This document shows positions 55,797-63,278 of a stretch of 64,000 bases of DNA, in pieces (the first letter of the stretch is position 1; the number at the start of each line of letters is the position of its first letter). The stretch lies in contig JAIXYZ010000001.1 of NCBI GenBank assembly GCA_027489955.1, positions 186,001 through 250,000 of the forward strand, read 5' to 3'. The position numbers and the translations under genes are program-made. This DNA is from Hyphomicrobiales bacterium. Its GTDB lineage: Bacteria > Pseudomonadota > Alphaproteobacteria > Rhizobiales > Beijerinckiaceae. The notes under the pieces are model-generated. The model was not told where the DNA came from. It did no database searches and was given only the letters and a program-made list of their open reading frames with translations.

Positions 55797-57251
55797 TTAT
55801 TCCACCACGATCTTGTAGCGGCGGCCCGCCTGCAGCGGGCCCGGCCGCTCAAGCCCGTTGAGCACGAGGAAGCGCTCCAGCGGCCGGTCGACCCCGCGCA
55901 TGCGCTGGGCCAGGGATTCGGCGGTCTCGCCGGCGCCCGCCGCCACGATGTCGAGTTTGAGCGGGCGCGGCGTCTCGCCCGGCCGCACCGGGCGGACCGT
56001 CCGCATGGACTGGAGGAAGGCCGCGTCCGCCTCGGCGATCGGGCCCTGCACCGCGTAGATCAGCCGGTAGATCGCCACTGGCCCACGCACTGCCACGAAC
56101 CTGTAGTTCCAGGTGCGGCCGCTGGCGGTCGCGGTCGCGGCCGGAAGGCCGTTGAGCGAGATCGATTCCGGCTGGCCGGCGACGACGCCCTCGATCCAGC
56201 CCGACGTGACGAATGCCTCCAGCGTCTGCCCGTCGGGCACGTCAACCGCCTCGAACCGCAGGGCCTTGCGCCCGTCGGCGTGCACGCCGATCACCGCCTG
56301 CCCGTTCTCCAGCGTGAAGCCGGCGGGGGCATCGAAGCCGATGCCGGCGCGGGGATCGGCGAAGCTCGTGCCGCGCACGCCGCCCTTGGCCGGATCGTCG
56401 CCGAACATCAGGCCCTCGATGGCGGCGAGGTAGCCGTCCCGGTCCGCCTCGCCCCGGCCGGGACTCGCCGCGTCGCGGCGCCGGGCGGCGGCCAGCGCGG
56501 TGGCGATGCGCTCGGGCGTGTTGGGATGGGTGGAGCGGAAATCCGGATTGCCGCTCGCCCCGCCGAGGCGCGCGCCGGTATTGCGGCCAAGCGCGGTCAG
56601 GAAGCGCGCCGCGCCGTAGGGGTCGAAGCCGGCGGCCGCCATGGTGCGCACGCCGATCTCGTCCGCCTCCAGCTCCTGCTGGCGGGAGAAGCCGGCAAGC
56701 GTCGTCTGCCCCTGGGCGAGCGCCCGCTCGCCGCCGGTCTGGTCCCGGAGAAGCTCTGTGGAGACGCGGGTGATGAGCGAGGAGCGCCGCTCCAGCTCCT
56801 GCCGCGCCATGGCGTGGCGCGCAGTGACGTGGGCGATCTCGTGGGCGAGGACGGCGGCGATCTCGGCGGAATCGGAAGCCAGCGCCAGAAGCCCGCGGGT
56901 GACGTAGACGTCGCCCGAGGGGAGGGCGAAGGCGTTGGGCACTGGGGAGTTGAGGATCGTGACGCGGTAGTTCACCCCGTCGGCATTCGCGGCGGACGCG
57001 ACGCGGGCGAGGATGCCCGCCAAATAGCGCTCCGCCGGCCCGTAGCGGTATTCGCCGCCGAAGGCCTCCACCAGCGCCCGGTGCTCGCGGGTCTGGCCGC
57101 TTTCGATGAGCCCGGCGCGCGGCGCCGCCGGTGGCACGGGCGTCGTCAGCGGGGACGTGGAGCGCACGGACTGCTCGGCGCAGCCGGCCGCCAGCGCCGC
57201 CGCCAGGAGCGGCGCCGCAAGGCAGATGCGATGGCGTGCGCTCAACGTCAC
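55797..57251 (-). CDS. M48-family zinc metalloprotease lipoprotein with C-terminal LysM-like domain
   Basis: A 484-residue exported protease of the BepA/YfgC type. The signal ends with a lipobox (ALAAGC, Cys24). The zinc site HEIAH is at residues 137-141 and the third ligand is in RQQELEADEIGVRTMAAAGF. PNTPERIATALAAARRR closes the peptidase domain. A middle domain of about 150 residues follows, and the last ~45 residues (AGETAESLAQRMRGVDRPLE, then LQAGRRYKIVVE) look like a peptidoglycan-binding LysM-type repeat. The GTG start overlaps the stop of the upstream gene (GTGA). Role: envelope protein quality control (inference). Confidence 0.9.
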   Translation of the reverse strand: MTLSARHRICLAAPLLAAALAAGCAEQSVRSTSPLTTPVPPAAPRAGLIESGQTREHRALVEAFGGEYRYGPAERYLAGILARVASAANADGVNYRVTILNSPVPNAFALPSGDVYVTRGLLALASDSAEIAAVLAHEIAHVTARHAMARQELERRSSLITRVSTELLRDQTGGERALAQGQTTLAGFSRQQELEADEIGVRTMAAAGFDPYGAARFLTALGRNTGARLGGASGNPDFRSTHPNTPERIATALAAARRRDAASPGRGEADRDGYLAAIEGLMFGDDPAKGGVRGTSFADPRAGIGFDAPAGFTLENGQAVIGVHADGRKALRFEAVDVPDGQTLEAFVTSGWIEGVVAGQPESISLNGLPAATATASGRTWNYRFVAVRGPVAIYRLIYAVQGPIAEADAAFLQSMRTVRPVRPGETPRPLKLDIVAAGAGETAESLAQRMRGVDRPLERFLVLNGLERPGPLQAGRRYKIVVE

Positions 57252-58027
57252 TCGGCGGCGCTCCCGCTCAGGATCTCGATCTGCTCCGCCATCGTGACCG
57301 CGATGAGCGGGCCGCCAGCCATGTCGATGACGCCGCGCACGCGCACGTGCCGGCCGCGCCAGGCGGCGCCCGGGCCCATCGTCTCCCACAGCCGCTTCGG
57401 TACGGTCACGGTGAAGTCCTCCGACCAGCGGCGTCCGAAATTCAGATAGGTCCGGCTCGCGCGCTCGCCAACGCTCAGCACGCGGCCTTCCACGATGGCG
57501 TGGCGCCCCGCTTCCGCGGCGATCTCCGCGACATCATCCGCCCGGTGCACCCGAATACCCCCCCTGGCCCAGACGCCCCTGGCCGCGGCCCGGGCTCCCC
57601 GCTCGCGCGCCAGCAGCGCGCCCGCGCAGTCCCGCCCCTGCGGCTCCGGCCTGACGACGGCCCGGCCTGCGCCGGCGAGGTCGGCTTCGAGCCAGCGTCC
57701 CGGCGCTTCCTGCCCTTCGGTGAAGACAAACATCTGGGCGACAATGCGGCCCCACCGGTCCGGTTCCGCCATGAGAGTGCGGTACCGCACGAGGGAGCCT
57801 ACCGGCACGGCGAAATGCACGTCCGCATCCGTGCCATCGGGCGGAGGCGACACCGCCACCCAGGCGGGGCGGAGCACGATCCCGTCCCGAAGCGTCACTT
57901 CGGCCTCCCGGGACACGGATGCCACGATGCCTGACGAAGCTCCCTCGCCCGGACAGGCCGAGGCTGGCGGGACGCACAGGAGCGCGGCCGCCGCGAAAGC
58001 CGGGAGAAGAACGCCGCCGCGCATCAT
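57248..58027 (-). CDS. Exported thermonuclease-fold protein, probably catalytically inactive
   Basis: A 259-residue exported protein. After the signal peptide (LLPAFAAAALLCVPPASA) comes a staphylococcal-nuclease-like region: GIVASVSREAEVTLRDGIVL, then DRWGRIVAQMFVFTEG, WLEADLAGAGRAVVRPEPQG and CAGALLARERGARAAARGVW, which match the second half of SNase-like domains. The usual catalytic Asp and Arg/Glu motifs (GDT...R..GIDAPE) are missing. A second OB-like stretch (IVEGRVLSVGERASRTYLNF) ends it. It is translationally coupled to the M48 protease gene (GTGA). Confidence 0.72.
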   Translation of the reverse strand: MMRGGVLLPAFAAAALLCVPPASACPGEGASSGIVASVSREAEVTLRDGIVLRPAWVAVSPPPDGTDADVHFAVPVGSLVRYRTLMAEPDRWGRIVAQMFVFTEGQEAPGRWLEADLAGAGRAVVRPEPQGRDCAGALLARERGARAAARGVWARGGIRVHRADDVAEIAAEAGRHAIVEGRVLSVGERASRTYLNFGRRWSEDFTVTVPKRLWETMGPGAAWRGRHVRVRGVIDMAGGPLIAVTMAEQIEILSGSAAE

Positions 58028-58083
58028 CCCCGACTGGATAGCAGCGGCACGCCGCCGGAGCGAGGCCCGGTTCCATCGCGCGA

Positions 58084-58112
58084 TTGAGCGCTGCGCCCAA
58101 AGGCGCTACATC
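58084..58112 (+). promoter_or_regulatory. Promoter of tRNA-Arg
   Basis: TTGAGC (58084-58089) and TACATC (58107-58112) are 17 bases apart, and the predicted start near 58118 is a few bases before the tRNA. Confidence 0.6.
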
Positions 58113-58122
58113 GGTGCCGCGC

Positions 58123-58199
58123 GGTTCCGTAGCTCAGCAGGATAGAGCAGCGGTTTCCTAAACCGAAGGTCACAGGTTCGAATCCTGTCGGGACCGCCA
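58123..58199 (+). tRNA. tRNA-Arg (anticodon CCT)
   Basis: A 77-nt cloverleaf with encoded CCA. The acceptor arms are GGTTCCG and CGGGACC (one T-G pair), the D-stem is GCTC/GAGC, the anticodon loop is TTCCTAA with anticodon CCT at 58157-58159, and the T-arm is ACAGG-TTCGAAT-CCTGT. It reads AGG, a rare codon in this GC-rich genome. The first base pair of the anticodon stem is G-A, a mismatch; the other four pairs are sound. Confidence 0.95.
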
Positions 58200-58222
58200 T
58201 TCCTCCAGCCGCGCAGGATGCC

Positions 58223-58600
58223 ATGGTCAAGAAGATTGCCTCGAGCGGCTGGCGGGTCGGCGTGTCCGAGGACGGCAAGGTGTTCTCCATCGGCGTGCGC
58301 GCGGAGAACGGGCTCGAATACGAGACCTTCTTCGTCGGCGCCGATTCCTCGCCGATCCTCACGCAGCTCCTGGCGCGCATGGTCGACGTGCACGCCGCGC
58401 TTCCGCCGCGGGAATTCGCGCAAGGGTCCGGTCCCACGCACCCTTTGAGCGTGCCGCTGAAGCCGCTGGCGACCCGCGTCGAGGCGCGCGGCGACATGGC
58501 GGTGATGGAGCTGGATTTCGGCGGCACGGTGCTGAAGGTCGAGATCGACCCGCACATGCTGATGGCGCGCCTTTCCGCCGCGCTGGACGAGGCGCGCTAG
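58223..58600 (+). CDS. Hypothetical protein
   Basis: A 125-residue protein, probably soluble, with no signal peptide or membrane segment. It starts MVKKIASSGWRVGVSEDGKV, has FSIGVRAENGLEYETFFVGA and a C-terminal helix (DPHMLMARLSAALDEAR). No family was recognised. It lies 23 bases after a tRNA gene. Its TAG stop and the stop of the convergent methyltransferase gene share the bases CTAG (58597-58600), so the two genes overlap by four bases tail-to-tail. Confidence 0.65.
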   Translation: MVKKIASSGWRVGVSEDGKVFSIGVRAENGLEYETFFVGADSSPILTQLLARMVDVHAALPPREFAQGSGPTHPLSVPLKPLATRVEARGDMAVMELDFGGTVLKVEIDPHMLMARLSAALDEAR

Positions 58601-59184
58601 CGCCGCGCGGTGGCGTGGAGCCAGCGCGTGGGCTGGCGGTCGTACCCGGCGCCCTCGCCGTCCTCGATCGAGAGGCCGGCCCAGCGGCCGCCATAGGCCG
58701 CCTCGAGCCAGGGCCGATCGGGGTAATTGTAGAAGCGCCCGAACCCGTCGCGGCCCTCGGCGTCCCCGGCCTTGAAGCTGGCATAGAAGATTCCGCCCGG
58801 ACGAAGCGCGAGGCGAACGCGCTCCAGGATGCCGGGCAGGTCCGCCCGCGGCACGTGAAGCAGGCACGCATTGGCCCATACGGCGTCGTACGCCTCGGCG
58901 GCGTCGATCGCGTCGAAGCGCAGGACGGCCACGGGCCGGCCCAGGCGGCGCGCGGCCTGCTCGGCGATTTCCGGCGTGCCGTCGGTCGGGGTCACGTCGA
59001 AGCCGCGCTCTATCATAGCCTGGCTGTCCTGGCCGCCGCCGCAGCCGAGCTCCAGGATCGACGCCCCCGGCGCCAGAGCGGCGAGGAACGCGTCCAGCCG
59101 GTCGGATGCGGTGCGGCCGGCGCGGTTGGCATAGGCCGCGGCCTCGGTGCCGTAGAAGGAGAGGGTACGGTCGTCCTTGCTCAT
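58597..59184 (-). CDS. SAM-dependent methyltransferase (class I)
   Basis: A 195-residue methyltransferase. The SAM-binding motif I is SILELGCGGGQDSQAMIERG, preceded by TEAAAYANRAGRTASDRLDA; motif II to III is recognisable as YDAVWANACLLHVPRADLPG with RVRLALRPGGIFYASFKAGD and FYNYPDRPWLEAA. The layout is that of the small YcgJ/type 11-like enzymes; substrate unknown. The ATG at 59184 is the first after a non-coding upstream extension. It is followed by purU on the same strand, 5 bases away upstream. Confidence 0.88.
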   Translation of the reverse strand: MSKDDRTLSFYGTEAAAYANRAGRTASDRLDAFLAALAPGASILELGCGGGQDSQAMIERGFDVTPTDGTPEIAEQAARRLGRPVAVLRFDAIDAAEAYDAVWANACLLHVPRADLPGILERVRLALRPGGIFYASFKAGDAEGRDGFGRFYNYPDRPWLEAAYGGRWAGLSIEDGEGAGYDRQPTRWLHATARR

Positions 59185-59189
59185 GTTGG

Positions 59190-60074
59190 TCACCTGAAGA
59201 CGATGGTGCGATGGCCGTTGAGCAGAACGCGCCGCTCCACGTGATACTTCACCGCGCGGGCGAGCACGGCGCATTCGACGTCGCGGCCCGCGGCCATGAG
59301 GTCCTCCGGGGTCATCGTGTGGTCCACCCGGATCACGTCCTGTTCGATGATCGGCCCTTCGTCGAGATCGTCGGTGACGTAATGGGCGGTCGCCCCGATG
59401 AGCTTCACGCCGCGCTGGTGCGCCTGGGTGTAGGGCGAAGCGCCCTTGAAGCTCGGCAGGAAGGAGTGGTGGATGTTGATGATCCGCCCCTTCAGCCGCT
59501 CGCAGACGTCAGGCGACAGAACCTGCATGTAGCGGGCGAGGACGATGCAATCGATCCGCTCCGCCTCGACGATGCGCAGGAGGTCTGCCTCGCGCTCGGC
59601 CTTCGTGCCCTGGGTGACAGGCAGGTGGTGGAACGGCACGTCGTAGGACGCCGAGAGCCGGTAGAAATCCCGGTGGTTGGACACGACGCCCGCGATCTCC
59701 GCCTTCAGGAGGCCGCTGCCGAACCGGTAGAGCAGGTCGTTGAGGCAGTGGCCGAAACGGGAGACGAGGACCAGCAGGCGCGGCCGCACGGACGCATCGA
59801 CGAGCTGCCAGTCCATCGCGAAGCGCGCGGCGACCGCGGCGATGCGCCCGCGCATCGTCTCCGGATCGCCCTGCTCCAGCGCGTATTGCACGCGCATGAA
59901 GAACCGGCCCGTGTCGCGGTCGTCGAACTGGGCGCTGGCGAGGATGTTGCCGCCGCCTTCGGCGAGCGCCCCGGCGACGGCGGCGACGATGCCGATCCGG
60001 TCCGGACAGGACAGGGTGAGGACGTATTCGGTCTGGGCTGGCGAAGCGGTCATGGCGGGAGTGACTTGCGCCAT
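59190..60074 (-). CDS. purU: Formyltetrahydrofolate deformylase
   Basis: A 294-residue enzyme that hydrolyses 10-formyltetrahydrofolate to formate and tetrahydrofolate. The N-terminal ACT domain (TEYVLTLSCPDRIGIVAAVA) is followed by a formyl-transferase domain with IAGVVSNHRDFYRLSASYDV and catalytic-site residues in RYMQVLSPDVCERLKGRIIN, NIHHSFLPSFKGASPYTQAH (Asn-His-His/Ser) and GATAHYVTDDLDEGPIIEQD (invariant Asp). Two start ATGs are possible (60074 and 60053); neither has a clear ribosome site. The pathway recycles one-carbon units and supplies formate for purines. Confidence 0.93.
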   Translation of the reverse strand: MAQVTPAMTASPAQTEYVLTLSCPDRIGIVAAVAGALAEGGGNILASAQFDDRDTGRFFMRVQYALEQGDPETMRGRIAAVAARFAMDWQLVDASVRPRLLVLVSRFGHCLNDLLYRFGSGLLKAEIAGVVSNHRDFYRLSASYDVPFHHLPVTQGTKAEREADLLRIVEAERIDCIVLARYMQVLSPDVCERLKGRIINIHHSFLPSFKGASPYTQAHQRGVKLIGATAHYVTDDLDEGPIIEQDVIRVDHTMTPEDLMAAGRDVECAVLARAVKYHVERRVLLNGHRTIVFR

Positions 60075-60222
60075 TGCGGGCGCGGCCTGTCAATCCCGCT
60101 GCGCGGCCCGGCCCGCCACAAACTCGCCCGCCTCCGCCCGTAACAGGGCCTGACACCGCTTGCGTCCGGCGCGGCGGACCGTCAACCCTGCCCGACCGTC
60201 ATCACGCGAATCACGAGCCGTC

Positions 60223-62715
60223 ATGCCCGCCAGTGCCCCGCACCGCCCGTTTCCCGCCGCCGCCGCAAGGACGGCGTGGAGCGGCCTGACCGCGCTGGCG
60301 CTGGCGCTCGTTCTGGCGCTCGGCATCGCGATCGCGGGGGCCGGCGGCGTCGCGGCGCAGGCCCCGGGCCCGAATGCCGAGGCCAACGCCGTCCTCGATG
60401 CGGCAAGGCCGGTGCTCTCCGAGATCGAGACGACGCTGCAGCAGCCAAACCTGCCGGATGCCGAGCTCCAGCGGCTGAGGGCGCAGGTCGACCCGGTCGC
60501 CGCCCGCATGCGCGCGGTCATCGAGGCCTCGCAGCCGCGGATCGACGCGGCGCGCGCGCGCCTCGATCAGCTCGGCCCCAAGCCGGCCGAGGGCGCGCCG
60601 GCCGAGAGCCCGGAGGTCCAGCGCGACCGCGAGGAGCGCAGCCGCGTCCTGGCGGAGGCCGACGAGATCCAGAAGCGCGCGCGGGCCATGCTGGTGGAAG
60701 CGGACCAGATCGTGACCACGATCGCCGACCGCCGCCGCGCCTCCTTCACCCAGCGCCTGTTCGCCCGCTCCCAGAGCATTCTCGATCCCGAATTGTGGCT
60801 GAGCGCGGTCGAATCCCTGCCGCGCGAGATGCGGGCGGTGCGCGAGCTCGGCGCCGACTGGGCGGCGCGGGTCACCGACCGGTACCGGGAAGGGCGGATC
60901 TGGCTCCTCGTCATCGCCCTGGTGGCGGCCGTCGTGCTGATCGTCCTCAAGCGGCGCCTGAAGCCCGAACTCGCCAGCCGCCCGCCTGAGGCGACCGACG
61001 TGACGCCCCTGTCGCGGGCGGCGGTGGCGGGTATCCGCGTGCTGCTCGGCACGCTCCCGGTCGCCGTCGCATGCTTCATCCTCTATGCCGCGCTGGACGC
61101 CATCTATCTCCTGCCGCCGCGGGTGGGGCCGATCGCCTACGCCATCCTGACCGGCATCGGATTCTTCGCCTTCGCGCGCTCGCTGGGCGATGCGGTGCTG
61201 GCCCCCGGCGTCATGCACTGGCGGCTGGTGCGGGTCGACGACCCGACGGCGCAGCGCCTGATGCGGCTGATCTATGCCGGGTCGATCATCATCCTCATCG
61301 CCACGATCGCGGAATCGGTGCTGGCGGCGGTCGCGGCAGCGCTTCCGCTCACCGTCCTGGTGCGGGGCGTGCTGGCGGCGGCTTTCGCGCTGGCGCTCGT
61401 CGGCATGCTGCGGGCGCTCGCGCAGCGCCCCGACCAGAGCGCCGAGGATTGCCTCGGCCCATACGTGCCCGCCGAATCGAAGGTGGCCGCGCCGCTGCGG
61501 CTCGGCGGCTGGATCGCCAGCCTCGCCATCCTGGGCGGCGTCGTCTTCGGATACGTCTCCCTCTCGTCCTTCATCATGGCGCAGATCGTGTGGGTCGCGA
61601 CGCTGTCGGCGCTCTTGGTCCTGCTCCTGGCGGTGGTGGATGCCGCGCTCGGAGCCTCGACCGCGGAGAACGCCCGCGTCGCGCTGACGCTCCAGTCCAT
61701 GGTGGGCGTGCGGCGCCGGTCGCTGGAGCAATTGTCCGTGCTGGCCGGCGGGGCGATCCGCGTCGTGCTCCTGGCCGTCGCGCTCCTGCTGGCGCTCGCA
61801 CCCTGGGGCATCGAATCGGGCGATCTCTGGGGCTCGCTGCGGGCCGCGTTCTTCGGCTTCCGCATCGGCGACTACACGATCTCGCTGTCGGCGATCCTGC
61901 TCGCCGCGCTGCTCTTCGGCGTGGGCCTGGGCATAACGCGGGCCGTGCAACGCTGGCTGGACAAGCGCTTCCTGCCCGCCACCGACCTCGACGCGGGCCT
62001 GCGCAATTCGATCCAGACCGTGGCGGGCTATCTGGGCGTGATCCTGGCGGCCTCCATCGCGTTCGCCCAGCTCGGACTGTCCTTCGACAAGCTCACCATC
62101 GTCGCCGGCGCGCTCTCGGTCGGTATCGGTTTCGGCCTGCAGTCCATCGTCTCCAACTTCGTGTCGGGCCTGATCCTTCTGGGCGAGCGGCCGATCCGGG
62201 TGGGCGACCGCATCCTGGTCGGCGCGGACGAGGGCGTGGTGCGCCGGATCAACGTGCGCGCCACCGAGATCGAGACCGGCGACCGGGCGGTGCTCATCGT
62301 CCCGAATTCGACGCTGATTACGGGCGTGGTGCGCAACCGCGTGCGCAACGACCGCACGGCGCGGGTCGTGGTCACCATCGTCATGCCGCGGGGAACCGAT
62401 GCCGCCTGGGTGCGCGAGACGCTCCTGTCCGTGGCGCATGCCCATCGGGACGTCCTGCGCCATCCCGAGCCGGTGGTGCGGCTGAAGAAGATCGGCGAGG
62501 CGACGCTCGAATTCGACCTCATCGTCATCGTCGACGAGATCGACATCGTCGCGCGAGTCTCCAGCGACCTGAACTTCGCCGCCTTCGAGCGGCTGGGGAT
62601 CGGCGAAGTGCCGGATGTGCCCGAACCGGTCGCCGACATGCCCGAGCCGGACCCGTCCGTGCCGCCCGCCGCACCGAAGGACGAGGCGCAGGCGATGCTC
62701 GCGCCCAAGCCCTGA
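60223..62715 (+). CDS. MscS-family mechanosensitive channel with large N-terminal part (DUF3772)
   Basis: An 830-residue channel protein. A signal peptide (ALALALVLALGIAIAGAGGV then AAQA) leads to a periplasmic helical part with coiled-coil features (SEIETTLQQPNLPDAELQRL) of the DUF3772 type, then about ten membrane segments and the MscS core: pore helix region FAQLGLSFDKLTIVAGALSV with GIGFGLQSIVSNFVSGLILL and the beta domain GDRILVGADEGVVRRINVRA followed by RATEIETGDRAVLIVPNSTL. The C-terminus is Pro-rich. Such channels release solutes on hypo-osmotic shock. ATG 60223 is preferred over a TTG at 60160. Confidence 0.9.
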   Translation: MPASAPHRPFPAAAARTAWSGLTALALALVLALGIAIAGAGGVAAQAPGPNAEANAVLDAARPVLSEIETTLQQPNLPDAELQRLRAQVDPVAARMRAVIEASQPRIDAARARLDQLGPKPAEGAPAESPEVQRDREERSRVLAEADEIQKRARAMLVEADQIVTTIADRRRASFTQRLFARSQSILDPELWLSAVESLPREMRAVRELGADWAARVTDRYREGRIWLLVIALVAAVVLIVLKRRLKPELASRPPEATDVTPLSRAAVAGIRVLLGTLPVAVACFILYAALDAIYLLPPRVGPIAYAILTGIGFFAFARSLGDAVLAPGVMHWRLVRVDDPTAQRLMRLIYAGSIIILIATIAESVLAAVAAALPLTVLVRGVLAAAFALALVGMLRALAQRPDQSAEDCLGPYVPAESKVAAPLRLGGWIASLAILGGVVFGYVSLSSFIMAQIVWVATLSALLVLLLAVVDAALGASTAENARVALTLQSMVGVRRRSLEQLSVLAGGAIRVVLLAVALLLALAPWGIESGDLWGSLRAAFFGFRIGDYTISLSAILLAALLFGVGLGITRAVQRWLDKRFLPATDLDAGLRNSIQTVAGYLGVILAASIAFAQLGLSFDKLTIVAGALSVGIGFGLQSIVSNFVSGLILLGERPIRVGDRILVGADEGVVRRINVRATEIETGDRAVLIVPNSTLITGVVRNRVRNDRTARVVVTIVMPRGTDAAWVRETLLSVAHAHRDVLRHPEPVVRLKKIGEATLEFDLIVIVDEIDIVARVSSDLNFAAFERLGIGEVPDVPEPVADMPEPDPSVPPAAPKDEAQAMLAPKP

Positions 62716-62765
62716 AGCGCCACTCCCGCATCGCAGCCCGCCGCGGCGCAGACATCACGAAAGCC

Positions 62766-63260
62766 ATGACCAAGCCCATGACCTGCTCCGCCGCCGCCGC
62801 CGCCCTTGCCGCCACGCTCGGCCTCGCCGCCTGCGAGACGTCCGGGGGCGGGGGGCAGCCCGCCTTCTACCGGCCGCTCGCCTCCCCGTCCGCCCAGGTG
62901 GACCAGGAGGCGGCGCGGGCGACCATCTCGGCCTACCGCCTGAACCGCGGCCTCAAGGCGCTGACGCTCGATCCCGCTCTGTCGGCGGCGGCGCAGGCCG
63001 AGGCGCGGCAGATGGCGGCGGTCGACCGGCCCGCCTCGGCCGACGCGGTGAAGGCGCGGCTGGCGAAGGAGGGGACGCGCGCCTCCGTCAACGTCTCGGC
63101 GGGATACCGGACGCTGGCTGAAGCGTTCTCCGGCTGGCGCGAGAGCGCCCAGCACGACCGCACGATGCTCGACCCGGCGGGCGGGCGCATCGGCATCGCG
63201 ACGGCCTATGCGCCGGGCTCGAAATATCAGGTGTACTGGGTGCTCGTGGTCGCGCCCTGA
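62766..63260 (+). CDS. CAP-domain (SCP-like) lipoprotein
   Basis: A 164-residue protein with a lipoprotein signal (AAAALAATLGLAACETSGGG). The CAP domain follows: AARATISAYRLNRGLKALTL with LDPALSAAAQAEARQMAAVD, and GYRTLAEAFSGWRESAQHDR with the conserved HDRTMLDPAGGRIGIATAYA and final KYQVYWVLVV. One of the CAP histidines of the classical cavity appears replaced (MAAVDRPAS in place of MA..HH), which may affect metal binding. A very long in-phase frame upstream through the channel gene is not this gene. Confidence 0.85.
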   Translation: MTKPMTCSAAAAALAATLGLAACETSGGGGQPAFYRPLASPSAQVDQEAARATISAYRLNRGLKALTLDPALSAAAQAEARQMAAVDRPASADAVKARLAKEGTRASVNVSAGYRTLAEAFSGWRESAQHDRTMLDPAGGRIGIATAYAPGSKYQVYWVLVVAP

Positions 63261-63278
63261 AGGCGTGCGCCGGCCCCG

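Noticed and set aside
61071-62765. Extension of the CAP gene frame upstream through the channel gene
   Set aside because: It is an alternative frame of the MscS-type gene; the CAP protein begins at the lipoprotein signal at 62766.
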